This document shows, in pieces, positions 7,149 to 13,241 of a DNA stretch of 14,770 bases. The position numbers and the translations under genes were made by a program. How positions within the stretch are numbered: position 1 is the first letter of the stretch; each line of letters begins with the position of its first letter. Source of the DNA: an uncultured Ruminococcus sp. (GTDB lineage Bacteria; Bacillota; Clostridia; Oscillospirales; Acutalibacteraceae). A model generated the notes under the pieces. That model was not told where the DNA came from. It made no database searches and worked only from the letters and a program-made list of their open reading frames with translations. The stretch lies in NCBI GenBank assembly GCA_902803585.1, contig CADCQO010000052.1, positions 1 through 14,770 of the forward strand. Reading direction: 5' to 3'.

Positions 7149-8658
7149 ATTTTTTTCGGGAAAATCGCTGTTTCTGAAATACATGAACGTCAGCGTTATC
7201 ATTGTTTTCCTGAGTTTTCTGGTGCTGGGCGTTATTCTGACAATGACGATTTCAGGCTATTGGTATAACGAAAAGCATACCACTTTAGCACGCCGTGCGG
7301 ATAGTATCGCTGAATATATCCAGACGAATATCCGCAGCGGCTACCACCCCAGCAGCGACCATGTCCAGTTTGAGTGGATCAACAGTGACTATGCGAAGTA
7401 TATGGGAGATTTCCTGCACGTTTATGCAGGCGATGTGGATTCTGATATCATTATTGTGGACAATAACAGCCATGTAAGGTTGTCTGTTTCTGAGAATCCC
7501 CGTCTTAGTGAAGGTGTTGCTGTCAAGTCGGACAGCATTGAAAAAGCCCTGAAACAGAATACATATTTTGAAAAAGGCACACTGGACGGGATTTATCCGG
7601 AGGAACGCTATATCTCCGCAAGGGCCATCACCAGACGCAACGGCTTTGATACGGTAGGAACGGTCATTGTGACCACCAACACAAAGGATATCGACAGCTT
7701 TACAGGCATGGTCATGCAGATTTTTATCCTCGCCGCTATTGCTACACTGGCAATGTCCATACTGGCTATCGGCGTGTTCTCCTACAATATGGTGAAACCG
7801 CTCCGGCAGATGTCTGATGCCGCCAAACAATTCGGTAAAGGTGATTTCAGCGTGCGTGTAACGGCTACCGGAAACGATGAGATCAAAGAGCTGGCGACAG
7901 CATTCAATAACATGGCGGAATCCCTTTCCTCCTCAGAAATGAGCCGTAAGAGCTTCGTAGCCAATGTATCGCATGAGCTGAAAACGCCTATGACGACAAT
8001 TGCAGGCTTTATTGACGGTATTCTGGACGGAACGATTCCGCAGGAAAAACAGGACTACTATCTGCATATTGTTTCTGACGAGGTAAAGCGGCTGTCCAGA
8101 CTGGTGCGTTCCATGCTCGATCTTTCAAGAATTGACAGCGGTGAACTGAAGCTGAATTTCCAGTCATTTGATTTGCTGGACGTGCTGGTGAATGTTATCC
8201 TGACATTTGAACAGGAAGTGAACCGTAAAAATATTGAAATTCGGGGACTGGATACCATTACGCCCAGCAAGGTTTACGGCGACAAGGATCTGCTGCATCA
8301 GGTAGTGTACAATCTGGTAGAAAATGCCGTCAAATTCACGAATGAGGGCGGTTATATCGAGTTCAATATTATCAATAGTCAGGAACAGTGCAACTTTGTG
8401 ATCAAAAACAGCGGTATGGGCATCAAAAGCTCTGAAATTGACTTGATTTTCGGACGTTTCTACAAGACGGACAAGTCCCGCAGCAAGGACAAGAAGGGAC
8501 TGGGACTCGGTTTGTATCTGGTAAGAAGCATTATTCGCTTGCACGGAGGCAACATTACCGCCAAAAGCGTTGTCGGGGATTATACCGAGTTTGAATTTTA
8601 TCTGCCGAAAAAACCTTCCGATAAACGCTATGACGGTAAAAAGCATGAAAAGAAATAA
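7132..8658 (+). CDS. Membrane sensor histidine kinase with HAMP domain
   Basis: A 508-residue sensor kinase partnered with the preceding regulator. It has a short basic cytoplasmic start, TM1 (about 17-42), an extracytoplasmic sensor region of about 150 residues, TM2 (about 193-219) and a HAMP linker (about 219-272). HisKA follows with phospho-His281 in SHELKTP, then the ATPase domain with an N box around NLVENAVKF (394-402) and G2 GLGLGL near 456. In the G1 box (KNSGMGI) the usual Asp is Asn, a change seen in some Gram-positive kinases, so activity is not excluded. The start is TTG 7132, overlapping the regulator by 17 bp, with AGG (7121-7123) 8 bases ahead; the next in-frame ATG, at codon 18, would remove the basic tail. 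The large sensor domain argues against an intramembrane-sensing Bce kinase. The signal is unknown; envelope stress is inferred from the linked protease. Confidence 0.95.
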   Translation: MKRKHRFFSGKSLFLKYMNVSVIIVFLSFLVLGVILTMTISGYWYNEKHTTLARRADSIAEYIQTNIRSGYHPSSDHVQFEWINSDYAKYMGDFLHVYAGDVDSDIIIVDNNSHVRLSVSENPRLSEGVAVKSDSIEKALKQNTYFEKGTLDGIYPEERYISARAITRRNGFDTVGTVIVTTNTKDIDSFTGMVMQIFILAAIATLAMSILAIGVFSYNMVKPLRQMSDAAKQFGKGDFSVRVTATGNDEIKELATAFNNMAESLSSSEMSRKSFVANVSHELKTPMTTIAGFIDGILDGTIPQEKQDYYLHIVSDEVKRLSRLVRSMLDLSRIDSGELKLNFQSFDLLDVLVNVILTFEQEVNRKNIEIRGLDTITPSKVYGDKDLLHQVVYNLVENAVKFTNEGGYIEFNIINSQEQCNFVIKNSGMGIKSSEIDLIFGRFYKTDKSRSKDKKGLGLGLYLVRSIIRLHGGNITAKSVVGDYTEFEFYLPKKPSDKRYDGKKHEKK

Positions 8659-8675
8659 GGGAGGGATACCCGCCT

Positions 8676-10058
8676 ATGTCTGAGGAACAGGAAAAACAAC
8701 AGGAAGATATTGAACCGGCAGCAGCTGAACCCGCTGTGCCGTATGAACAGGAATTTGTCCCGCAGCCGATGTCCTATCAGGATTTTGCAGTGAACGGAGC
8801 AGAAGCGGAAAATGCCGATATTTTGGACGATGATCTGTTGTTTCCGCCCTATGCAGAACTGAAAAGACCGAAGAAAATGGTGCTTTTGAGGGTGTTTTTA
8901 TGGCTCATAAGCGTTTTGCTGGTGTCTTTTTCTATCTTTTTTGTGTACCAGATTATTCTGCGTTCACAGTCAAAAGCCGTCAAAAGCAACAACGAGCGCA
9001 TTCCCTACAACAAGACAAGCACTTCCTATGCAGAGGAATATTCTTTGCCTGACGCGCCTGATGTTTCGGCAGACCCTGACGGCCCGCAGATTTCTCTGAC
9101 AGAAAGTGACATGAAAGTCACTGAAACCGTGGCGAATAAGGCATACATCAAGGCTTCGCCCTCAGTGGTGTGCGTTACTTCCTATGAATCCGGCACGGAT
9201 TATGTGCTGAACAAGATTGGTGACGGTTCCGGCATCATCATTTCAGAGGACGGCTATATCGCTACCAACAGCCATGTAGTCAATGACAGCGTGAAAACAG
9301 GCGTTCTGATCACGACTTTTGACGGAACACAGTATCTCGGTACGATTATCGGTGTCGATAAAAAAACCGACCTTGCTGTTCTGAAAATCAACGGAAAAGA
9401 TCTCGTGCCCGCCTCATTTGCCGACTCGCAAAAGCTGTTTGTCGGACAGGAAGTTTACGCTATCGGCAGTCCCGGCGGTTCTAATTTTTCCAATTCGCTG
9501 ACAGTGGGAACGGTTTCCGCCGTCAATCGTATTTTGCTGACAAACGGTTATATTAAGTATATTCAGACCGATGCGGCAATCAATCCGGGTAATTCAGGCG
9601 GCCCGCTCATCAATGAACAGGGGGCGGTAGTCGGCATGAATACCTCTAAAATCGTATCGACAAACTATGAAGGCATGGGTTTTGCAATTCCCAGCAACAA
9701 AGTGATGGAGATTATCAACAAGCTGATAAAGTACGGCTATGTCAACGACAGAGCAACCATCGGCATTGAGGGAACAACCTGCAACCTGTATGAATCCAAG
9801 CTGAAAAATGTACCGCAGGGCATGGTGATTCTCAATATTACCTCTGACAGCCCGCTGATCAATTCAGAGGCAAGGGAACGGGATATTATTACGGCTATCA
9901 ACGGTACAAGAATCAAGTCCGCGTATGAGTTTATTGAAGAACTGAGCAAGTATAAGCCGGGTGACACGGTAACACTTTCCTTCTTCCGCGCTGCAAGCAG
10001 CATTAACCAGCTCGAAAAAACATTTGACCTTGAATTAAAATTGTCAGATGATTCCTGA
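8676..10058 (+). CDS. htrA: HtrA/DegP-family membrane-anchored serine protease with one PDZ domain
   Basis: A 460-residue S1C protease for quality control of exported or misfolded envelope proteins. The first ~65 residues are acidic and Pro/Glu-rich and probably cytoplasmic. One membrane anchor spans about 68-93, leaving the protease outside the membrane. The catalytic triad is complete: H200 in TNSHVV, D232 in KTDLAVL and S307 in NPGNSGGPL. A single PDZ domain covers roughly 355-455, including the PQGMVI carboxylate-binding strand. There is no cleavable signal peptide, as is usual for Gram-positive HtrA. GGGAGGG (8659-8665) is 10 bases ahead of the ATG, and the gene begins 17 bp after the kinase stop, so it shares the operon. 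Linkage of HtrA to a two-component system recalls CssRS and CiaRH in other Firmicutes and suggests that the kinase senses envelope or secretion stress. Confidence 0.95.
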   Translation: MSEEQEKQQEDIEPAAAEPAVPYEQEFVPQPMSYQDFAVNGAEAENADILDDDLLFPPYAELKRPKKMVLLRVFLWLISVLLVSFSIFFVYQIILRSQSKAVKSNNERIPYNKTSTSYAEEYSLPDAPDVSADPDGPQISLTESDMKVTETVANKAYIKASPSVVCVTSYESGTDYVLNKIGDGSGIIISEDGYIATNSHVVNDSVKTGVLITTFDGTQYLGTIIGVDKKTDLAVLKINGKDLVPASFADSQKLFVGQEVYAIGSPGGSNFSNSLTVGTVSAVNRILLTNGYIKYIQTDAAINPGNSGGPLINEQGAVVGMNTSKIVSTNYEGMGFAIPSNKVMEIINKLIKYGYVNDRATIGIEGTTCNLYESKLKNVPQGMVILNITSDSPLINSEARERDIITAINGTRIKSAYEFIEELSKYKPGDTVTLSFFRAASSINQLEKTFDLELKLSDDS

Positions 10059-10115
10059 AAAAATGACATCATTGTGTTCATACACAAATTATTGTGCAAG
10101 TGTCAGGGATACTTT

Positions 10116-10140
10116 TCACAATCGGTCAATTGTATTGTGA
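10116..10140. promoter_or_regulatory. Operator-like dyad TCACAAT-N11-ATTGTGA
   Basis: A perfect 7-bp inverted repeat with an 11-base centre. Its right arm overlaps the putative -35 at 10130-10135, a typical arrangement for a repressor site. Related CACAA/TTGTG half-sites also occur just upstream at 10072-10096. No regulator in the window can be tied to it. Confidence 0.35.
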
Positions 10141-10158
10141 GGAGAAATGTGATAATAT
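10130..10158 (+). promoter_or_regulatory. Putative sigma-A promoter downstream of htrA
   Basis: TTGTAT (10130-10135) and TAATAT (10153-10158) are spaced by 17 bases; an alternative -10 GATAAT at 10151 is preceded by TG one base upstream. There is no plus-strand protein gene downstream before the strong terminator at 10346, so if active it would make a short untranslated RNA. Confidence 0.4.
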
Positions 10159-10164
10159 AAAGAT

Positions 10165-10392
10165 GCAGATGAGGACAGGAAGGTCTCATTTAGCCATTTT
10201 TCATTTCTCCTTTGTATAAAATGAAACCGACAGAATACATCAGGATTTTGTCATAAACCTTCCTTACGGCAAAGCGTGATCTGACAGGAAATTGTATCGG
10301 GTCAGTTTCAGTGTCCGACAGCGCTTTTGCTTACAACGAACAAGCAGCCCCCTCGATATCCGTTTGCAGGATAAAGAGGGGGCTTATCTTTT
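10165..10392 (+). ncRNA. Candidate small structured RNA (or htrA 3' UTR)
   Basis: This stretch is bounded by a promoter-like element on the left and a strong intrinsic terminator on the right, and it has no convincing reading frame. Visible structure includes a bulged hairpin ATGAG/CTCAT (10169-10189) whose loop lies within AGGAAGGT (10177-10184). A perfect complement ACCTTCCT lies at 10257-10264, so a pseudoknot or an alternative fold is possible. An 8-bp stem TTTCATTT/AAATGAAA (10199-10226) and a 5-bp stem CTGAC/GTCAG (10281-10305) follow. I could not match it to 6S, tmRNA, SRP, RNase P or a riboswitch consensus. It could equally be an unusually long 3' UTR of the htrA operon. Confidence 0.33.
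10346..10392 (+). terminator. Strong Rho-independent terminator
   Basis: AGCCCCCTC (10346-10354) pairs perfectly with GAGGGGGCT (10376-10384). An inner ATCC/GGAT helix closes the loop further, and TATCTTTT follows. It would end the htrA operon transcript or the candidate RNA. Read on the minus strand it is followed by only a broken T-rich run, so termination of the opposing yitJ transcript is possible but weaker. Confidence 0.85.
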
Positions 10393-10546
10393 ATTGGCAG
10401 GCTGATTTTTCACAAACGGCAGAAAAAACCGGAAACAGAAGGCGAAAAGCGGAAAATGATGACCGGACGCTTCCTTTCGTTCACAGGAAAGTTTTGTATA
10501 TGGTCAAGACAGCTGTTTTTGCTTGATTCAGCGGGAAAATTTTTTA

Positions 10547-12328
10547 TCAGATGGACAGCTGCTGTATGACGGAACGGATAATTTCTGCACGGTTGAAAGG
10601 AGTCATGAAATAAAAGCCGTCTGCATGGGGGCGGAAAAGGCGGGCTAACTCTACGGTGATTTCAATACCAACGGCGGCAGCTTCTTCACGGGACATATCA
10701 GGACGGAAACGCTCCACCAGTGCATCAGGAATATTGATGCCAGGCACTTCATTTTTCATGAACGAAGCGTTGCGGAAGCTGACAAGGGGCATCAGACCGA
10801 CAAGTACCTTGACTCCCTGCTGACGGGCAAGATCAATCGAGGGCAGACAGTCCTCAGAAAAAACAGGCTGTGTCAGAACAAAGCCGGCACCGTTTTTCTG
10901 CTTTTTTGTCAGCCTGCTGAGGGAGTAGGCCTGCTTTCTGGGAGCAGGATCGAAAGCGCCGCCGATGGTGATGGGGGCATCAGAGAAAATATCATCGTTC
11001 AGCTTGCTGATGAGTTCCATCAGGCGTGTGGAATCTACATTGAAAACGGGCTTGACAAGACCTCTGTCACTTTCCGGAATCGCATCGCCCGTAACGGCGA
11101 GAACGGCACGGATACCTTCGCAGTGAGCACCCAGAAGGCTTGAACGAAGGGCGTTAAGGTTCTTGTCCCGACAGCAGATATGAGGGAGTGCTTCCATTCC
11201 TGTTTCACGCTGGATTTTAGCCGAGCAGATAACAGAATCCATGCGGGAATGGCCGAGCGGGGAATCGGACACGGTAACAACAGAAACGCCGCTGTCTTTC
11301 AGAATGCGGGCGGCGGAAAGCAGTCTGGAAAGATCGGCACTTTCCGGCGGATCCAGTTCTGCCGCCAGAATAAAGCCGCCGTCCTCCGCCAGACGGGAGG
11401 ACAGGGGCGCTTTTTGTCTTGCGCGGACAGGATAGGCAGCGGGGGGTGGCGGTGTTTTGTCGGGGTGCTGTACATAGTCGTTCAGCAGCTGTATGAACTT
11501 TGGCGTTGTACCGCAGCAGCCGCCGACAGCATTCAGTTTCAAAGGTATCAGGCGGGCTGTCTGAGCGGCGAAATACTCAGGTGTTGCCGTAAAGACAGTG
11601 CGCCGGTTTTCCGTAGAGGGATAGCCGGCGTTCGGCATGGCACAGGTGTATAATTTGGTATGTTCCCGAATATAAGAGAAGAAGGGGACGGCATTCGGCA
11701 GCATCTGCACCGCACCGCAGCCGCAGTTAAGACCGACCATGGTCAGTTTATCCTGTGCGGCGGTGATATCCTTCAGCAGCTGTGCGGCAGAAGTACCGGA
11801 GCGGGTACGGCCGTCCGGCAGGATTGTAAATGAAGCCACAATTTCGGCATCGGGGGCTTTGGAAAGCAGATAGTCAATGGCAGGAAGGACGGGCGCAAGG
11901 TCAGGGAGTGTTTCAAACAAAAATGTCTGTGCGCCGCAGGACAGAAAAGTGTCGATAATAAAAGCGTATTCCTGAAGAATTTCCTCACGGGAAAGCGTAT
12001 TGTCATAAATAACGCTGACATCTGCACAGACAACAGCGTTATTCTGCGCACACTCCGAAGCGATTGCATAGCCCCTTTCAAGGACAGAGCGCAGTTCTTC
12101 ATGGTTCATACCGAGCGTGAAGCGGTTAGCGGAAAAGGTATTGGTACGCAGCAGGCGGGCACCTGCCTCCAGATAGTTCTGGTGTATCTGTCGGATAAGC
12201 TCCGGCTGAATGATATTATACGTTTCACAGAGTTTTGCATCAGAGCCTGTGAGTTCAGAAAAATAGGTACCCATTGCGCCGTCAGCGGTAATAGGACAGG
12301 AATGCTGAAAAAGTGTTTGTAAATTCAT
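10547..12328 (-). CDS. yitJ: Bifunctional homocysteine S-methyltransferase / methylenetetrahydrofolate reductase (YitJ type)
   Basis: A 593-residue fusion enzyme for the last steps of methionine synthesis and one-carbon metabolism in the cytosol. Residues ~1-285 are the homocysteine S-methyltransferase barrel, with DGAMGT (16-21) and the three zinc ligands C202 (GLNCGCG), C271 and C272 (GGCCGTTP). A Pro-rich linker near 290-305 joins the MetF-like domain (~310-593). That domain has the FILAAELDPPES start, FAD-type barrel strands such as VLAVTGDAIPE, and the conserved tail GFYFMTPFNR. It would reduce methylene-THF to methyl-THF and pass methyl groups toward homocysteine. I chose ATG 12328 because AGGTG is 6 bases ahead of it; the in-frame GTG at 12337 lies within that ribosome binding site. 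The gene has its own promoter, and no S-box is visible in its leader. Length and domain order match B. subtilis YitJ. Confidence 0.95.
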   Translation of the reverse strand: MNLQTLFQHSCPITADGAMGTYFSELTGSDAKLCETYNIIQPELIRQIHQNYLEAGARLLRTNTFSANRFTLGMNHEELRSVLERGYAIASECAQNNAVVCADVSVIYDNTLSREEILQEYAFIIDTFLSCGAQTFLFETLPDLAPVLPAIDYLLSKAPDAEIVASFTILPDGRTRSGTSAAQLLKDITAAQDKLTMVGLNCGCGAVQMLPNAVPFFSYIREHTKLYTCAMPNAGYPSTENRRTVFTATPEYFAAQTARLIPLKLNAVGGCCGTTPKFIQLLNDYVQHPDKTPPPPAAYPVRARQKAPLSSRLAEDGGFILAAELDPPESADLSRLLSAARILKDSGVSVVTVSDSPLGHSRMDSVICSAKIQRETGMEALPHICCRDKNLNALRSSLLGAHCEGIRAVLAVTGDAIPESDRGLVKPVFNVDSTRLMELISKLNDDIFSDAPITIGGAFDPAPRKQAYSLSRLTKKQKNGAGFVLTQPVFSEDCLPSIDLARQQGVKVLVGLMPLVSFRNASFMKNEVPGINIPDALVERFRPDMSREEAAAVGIEITVELARLFRPHADGFYFMTPFNRAEIIRSVIQQLSI

Positions 12329-12358
12329 ATGGTTCACCTGTTTCGCTCAGATAGTTTG

Positions 12359-12374
12359 GCTGTACGGGGACAGC
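12359..12374 (-). other. Small hairpin in the yitJ leader
   Basis: GCTGT and ACAGC pair around a six-base loop about 30 nt ahead of the start codon. It is the only clear structure in the ~78-nt leader and is too small to be an S-box (SAM-I) or THF riboswitch. It is not followed by a T-tract, so it is no attenuator. Confidence 0.35.
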
Positions 12375-12412
12375 AGTTTTACATGACAGCGTCAGAGTCT
12401 GCCGATAGCATA

Positions 12413-12441
12413 ATCATAATATAAAGCGCGGTTTTTTTCAA
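12413..12441 (-). promoter_or_regulatory. Sigma-A promoter of yitJ
   Basis: On the minus strand, TTGAAA (12441-12436) and TATGAT (12418-12413) are separated by exactly 17 bases. Transcription would start near 12406. The promoter lies just past the terminator of the upstream abrB-like gene, so yitJ is expressed independently. Confidence 0.72.
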
Positions 12442-12452
12442 CACCCTTTGCA

Positions 12453-12486
12453 CAAAAAAAGCTCCCATGCCGCAGCACAGGAGCTT
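12453..12486 (-). terminator. Rho-independent terminator of the AbrB-like gene
   Basis: On the minus strand AAGCTCC and GGAGCTT form a 7-bp stem around a 14-base loop that can pair further (TGC/GCA), followed directly by a run of seven or eight T. It lies 10 bp after the regulator's stop and ahead of the yitJ promoter, so it separates the two units. Confidence 0.9.
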
Positions 12487-12496
12487 GTAGGTTTTG

Positions 12497-12745
12497 TCAT
12501 CCGTTTGCTTTGATTTCATCAAGGCAGCTTTGACAGACTGACTGATTTTTGTAGGTAACGATGTTATTGGCGGAATTGCAGAAAATACAAGCGGGACGAT
12601 ACTTCTTAATAATTACGCAGTCATCATCAACGAAAAACTCCACAGAATCTGAACCGTCTTTGATATTCAGCATTCTTCTGATATCTGACGGCAGTACCAA
12701 ACGTCCTAATTTGTCAATTTGTCTTACACATCCAAAAGCTCTCAC
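12497..12745 (-). CDS. AbrB/SpoVT-family transcriptional regulator with C-terminal zinc ribbon
   Basis: An 82-residue transition-state-type DNA-binding protein. Residues 5-48 form the AbrB swapped-hairpin domain, with the RQIDKLGRLVLPSDIRRMLNI motif and a VEFFVDDDCVIIKKY strand pair. The tail carries C53-x2-C56 and C71-x2-C74, a small zinc-ribbon module in place of the usual AbrB oligomerisation tail. Proteins of this layout are common in Clostridia, but their targets are mostly unknown. The start is GTG 12745, with AAAGGAG 9 bases ahead. It has a consensus promoter and a good terminator, so it is monocistronic. A dyad (12848-12880) just upstream of its -35 may be an autoregulatory site. I would not call it abrB itself, because it lacks the B. 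subtilis C-terminal domain. Confidence 0.93.
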   Translation of the reverse strand: MRAFGCVRQIDKLGRLVLPSDIRRMLNIKDGSDSVEFFVDDDCVIIKKYRPACIFCNSANNIVTYKNQSVCQSCLDEIKANG

Positions 12746-12803
12746 AGTGCACCGCTCCTTTCATAAAAAGTGGTTAAAAAGTATATTATCTTGTGTTATC
12801 TAT

Positions 12804-12832
12804 ATCGTACTATTTCAGGAGGAATTTGTCAA
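12804..12832 (-). promoter_or_regulatory. Consensus sigma-A promoter of the AbrB-like gene
   Basis: On the minus strand a perfect TTGACA (12832-12827) and TACGAT (12809-12804) are spaced by 17 bases. This is the best -35 in the window. The leader would be about 50 nt. Confidence 0.8.
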
Positions 12833-12847
12833 TAGCAAAAAGCAAAA

Positions 12848-12880
12848 AAGTTGGTAAAAATTTGAATTATTGTGCAACTT
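12848..12880. promoter_or_regulatory. Dyad AAGTTG-N21-CAACTT upstream of the AbrB-like gene promoter
   Basis: A perfect 6-bp inverted repeat with a 21-base AT-rich centre lies 16 bp beyond the -35 of the regulator gene. AbrB-family proteins often bind AT-rich, loosely conserved DNA next to their own promoters, so an autoregulatory site is plausible. The arms are short and could arise by chance. Confidence 0.25.
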
Positions 12881-12980
12881 ACTAGTTTATGTCGAAAATG
12901 CCATTTTATTGGGAAGAGTGTCAAATACCTGATTACAGGCTTTTTTTGGAATCTTTTTTATACAAATATTAGTTTTTGTC

Positions 12981-12999
12981 GTACAAAATAAGCTTGTAC
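12981..12999. promoter_or_regulatory. Operator-like dyad GTACAA-N7-TTGTAC
   Basis: A perfect 6-bp inverted repeat with a 7-base centre. Its right arm overlaps a TACAAT (-10-like) with TTTTTG/TTGTCG 15-18 bases upstream, so it could cover a weak plus-strand promoter. It lies about 245 bp ahead of spmA and 150 bp beyond the abrB-like promoter. Confidence 0.3.
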
Positions 13000-13018
13000 A
13001 ATAGTGACGTGTAAAAAT

Positions 13019-13045
13019 TTGTCCAAAAGTAACTGTGAATATAAT
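13019..13045 (+). promoter_or_regulatory. Possible spmA promoter
   Basis: TTGTCC (13019-13024) and a perfect TATAAT (13040-13045) are separated by only 15 bases, shorter than ideal. Transcription would leave a ~190-nt leader with the two hairpins described separately. In B. subtilis spmA is transcribed by sigma-E; I searched by eye for a sigma-E or sigma-G site and found no convincing one. Confidence 0.3.
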
Positions 13046-13133
13046 GTTTAGTATTTTTGCACATGAACTGCTGTGAAAAATGGGAATTATCCTTAACGGA
13101 AACTGGAATTCACAAACAGGAAGTGAATTTTAG

Positions 13134-13234
13134 CTGATACAGCATGATAGTATCAGTCCACACGGCAGAGGGGAAAAAGTCACAGCAAAGATAATATTCT
13201 TAGCTGTGCGGAAGCAGTCCACACAACAGAGGGG
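13134..13234 (+). repeat. spmA leader: two hairpins and a duplicated 20-nt element
   Basis: A 20-nt element, CAGTCCACAC followed by two variable bases and CAGAGGGG, occurs at 13154-13173 and again at 13215-13234, 18 of 20 identical and 61 bp apart. The second copy contains the spmA ribosome binding site. Each copy is preceded by a hairpin: CTGATAC/GTATCAG (13134-13156, 9-base loop) and CACAGC/GCTGTG (13181-13208, 16-base loop). The first hairpin's right arm runs into copy 1. The layout looks like a duplicated leader unit. Confidence 0.6.
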
Positions 13235-13241
13235 GAAAGAA

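Larger units (their letters stand above)
10059..10546. other. 488-bp gap between convergent htrA and yitJ genes
   Basis: No gene with a credible start is present here. The gap holds, in order: a small AT-rich hairpin TTGTGT-TCAT-ACACAA (10072-10087); a TCACAAT/ATTGTGA dyad overlapping a promoter-like element (10116-10158); a structured stretch (about 10165-10310); and a strong terminator (10346-10392). The remainder, 10393-10546, shows nothing I can assign, and no clear terminator for the minus-strand gene is visible. The strong hairpin may act in both directions. Confidence 0.6.
12746..13241. other. 496-bp AT-rich gap between divergent abrB-like and spmA genes
   Basis: No protein gene is supported here. 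It holds the AbrB-like promoter (minus, 12804-12832) and its upstream dyad. Further on are a weak terminator-like hairpin CCTG-ATTA-CAGG followed by seven T (12928-12947, plus strand) and a GTACAA/TTGTAC dyad (12981-12999). A weak plus-strand promoter lies at 13019-13045, and the structured spmA leader fills 13134-13241. AT content falls sharply toward spmA. Confidence 0.6.

Noticed and set aside
4573..8658. A Bce-type antibiotic-sensing module (BceRS-BceAB)
   Set aside because: The permease has six helices without the large external loop of BceB, and the kinase has a large sensor domain, so the diagnostic features are missing.
10257..10300. Resemblance of the CGGCAAAGCG stretch to part of a c-di-GMP (GEMM) riboswitch
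   Set aside because: Only a few bases match; the paired stems and the rest of the conserved core are absent, and no downstream plus-strand gene exists.
10311..10526. A 71-codon open frame on the plus strand downstream of htrA
   Set aside because: It runs straight through the strong terminator hairpin, has no ribosome binding site and no protein-like pattern.
10087..12877. Identical 13-mer AATTATTGTGCAA at 10087-10099 and 12865-12877
   Set aside because: In AT-rich intergenic DNA one such match over 15 kb is near chance expectation, and the two contexts differ.
12928..12947. CCTG-ATTA-CAGG hairpin followed by seven T
   Set aside because: It has the form of a weak terminator, but the stem is only 4 bp and no plus-strand gene precedes it. 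It is mentioned in the gap entry and not called separately.
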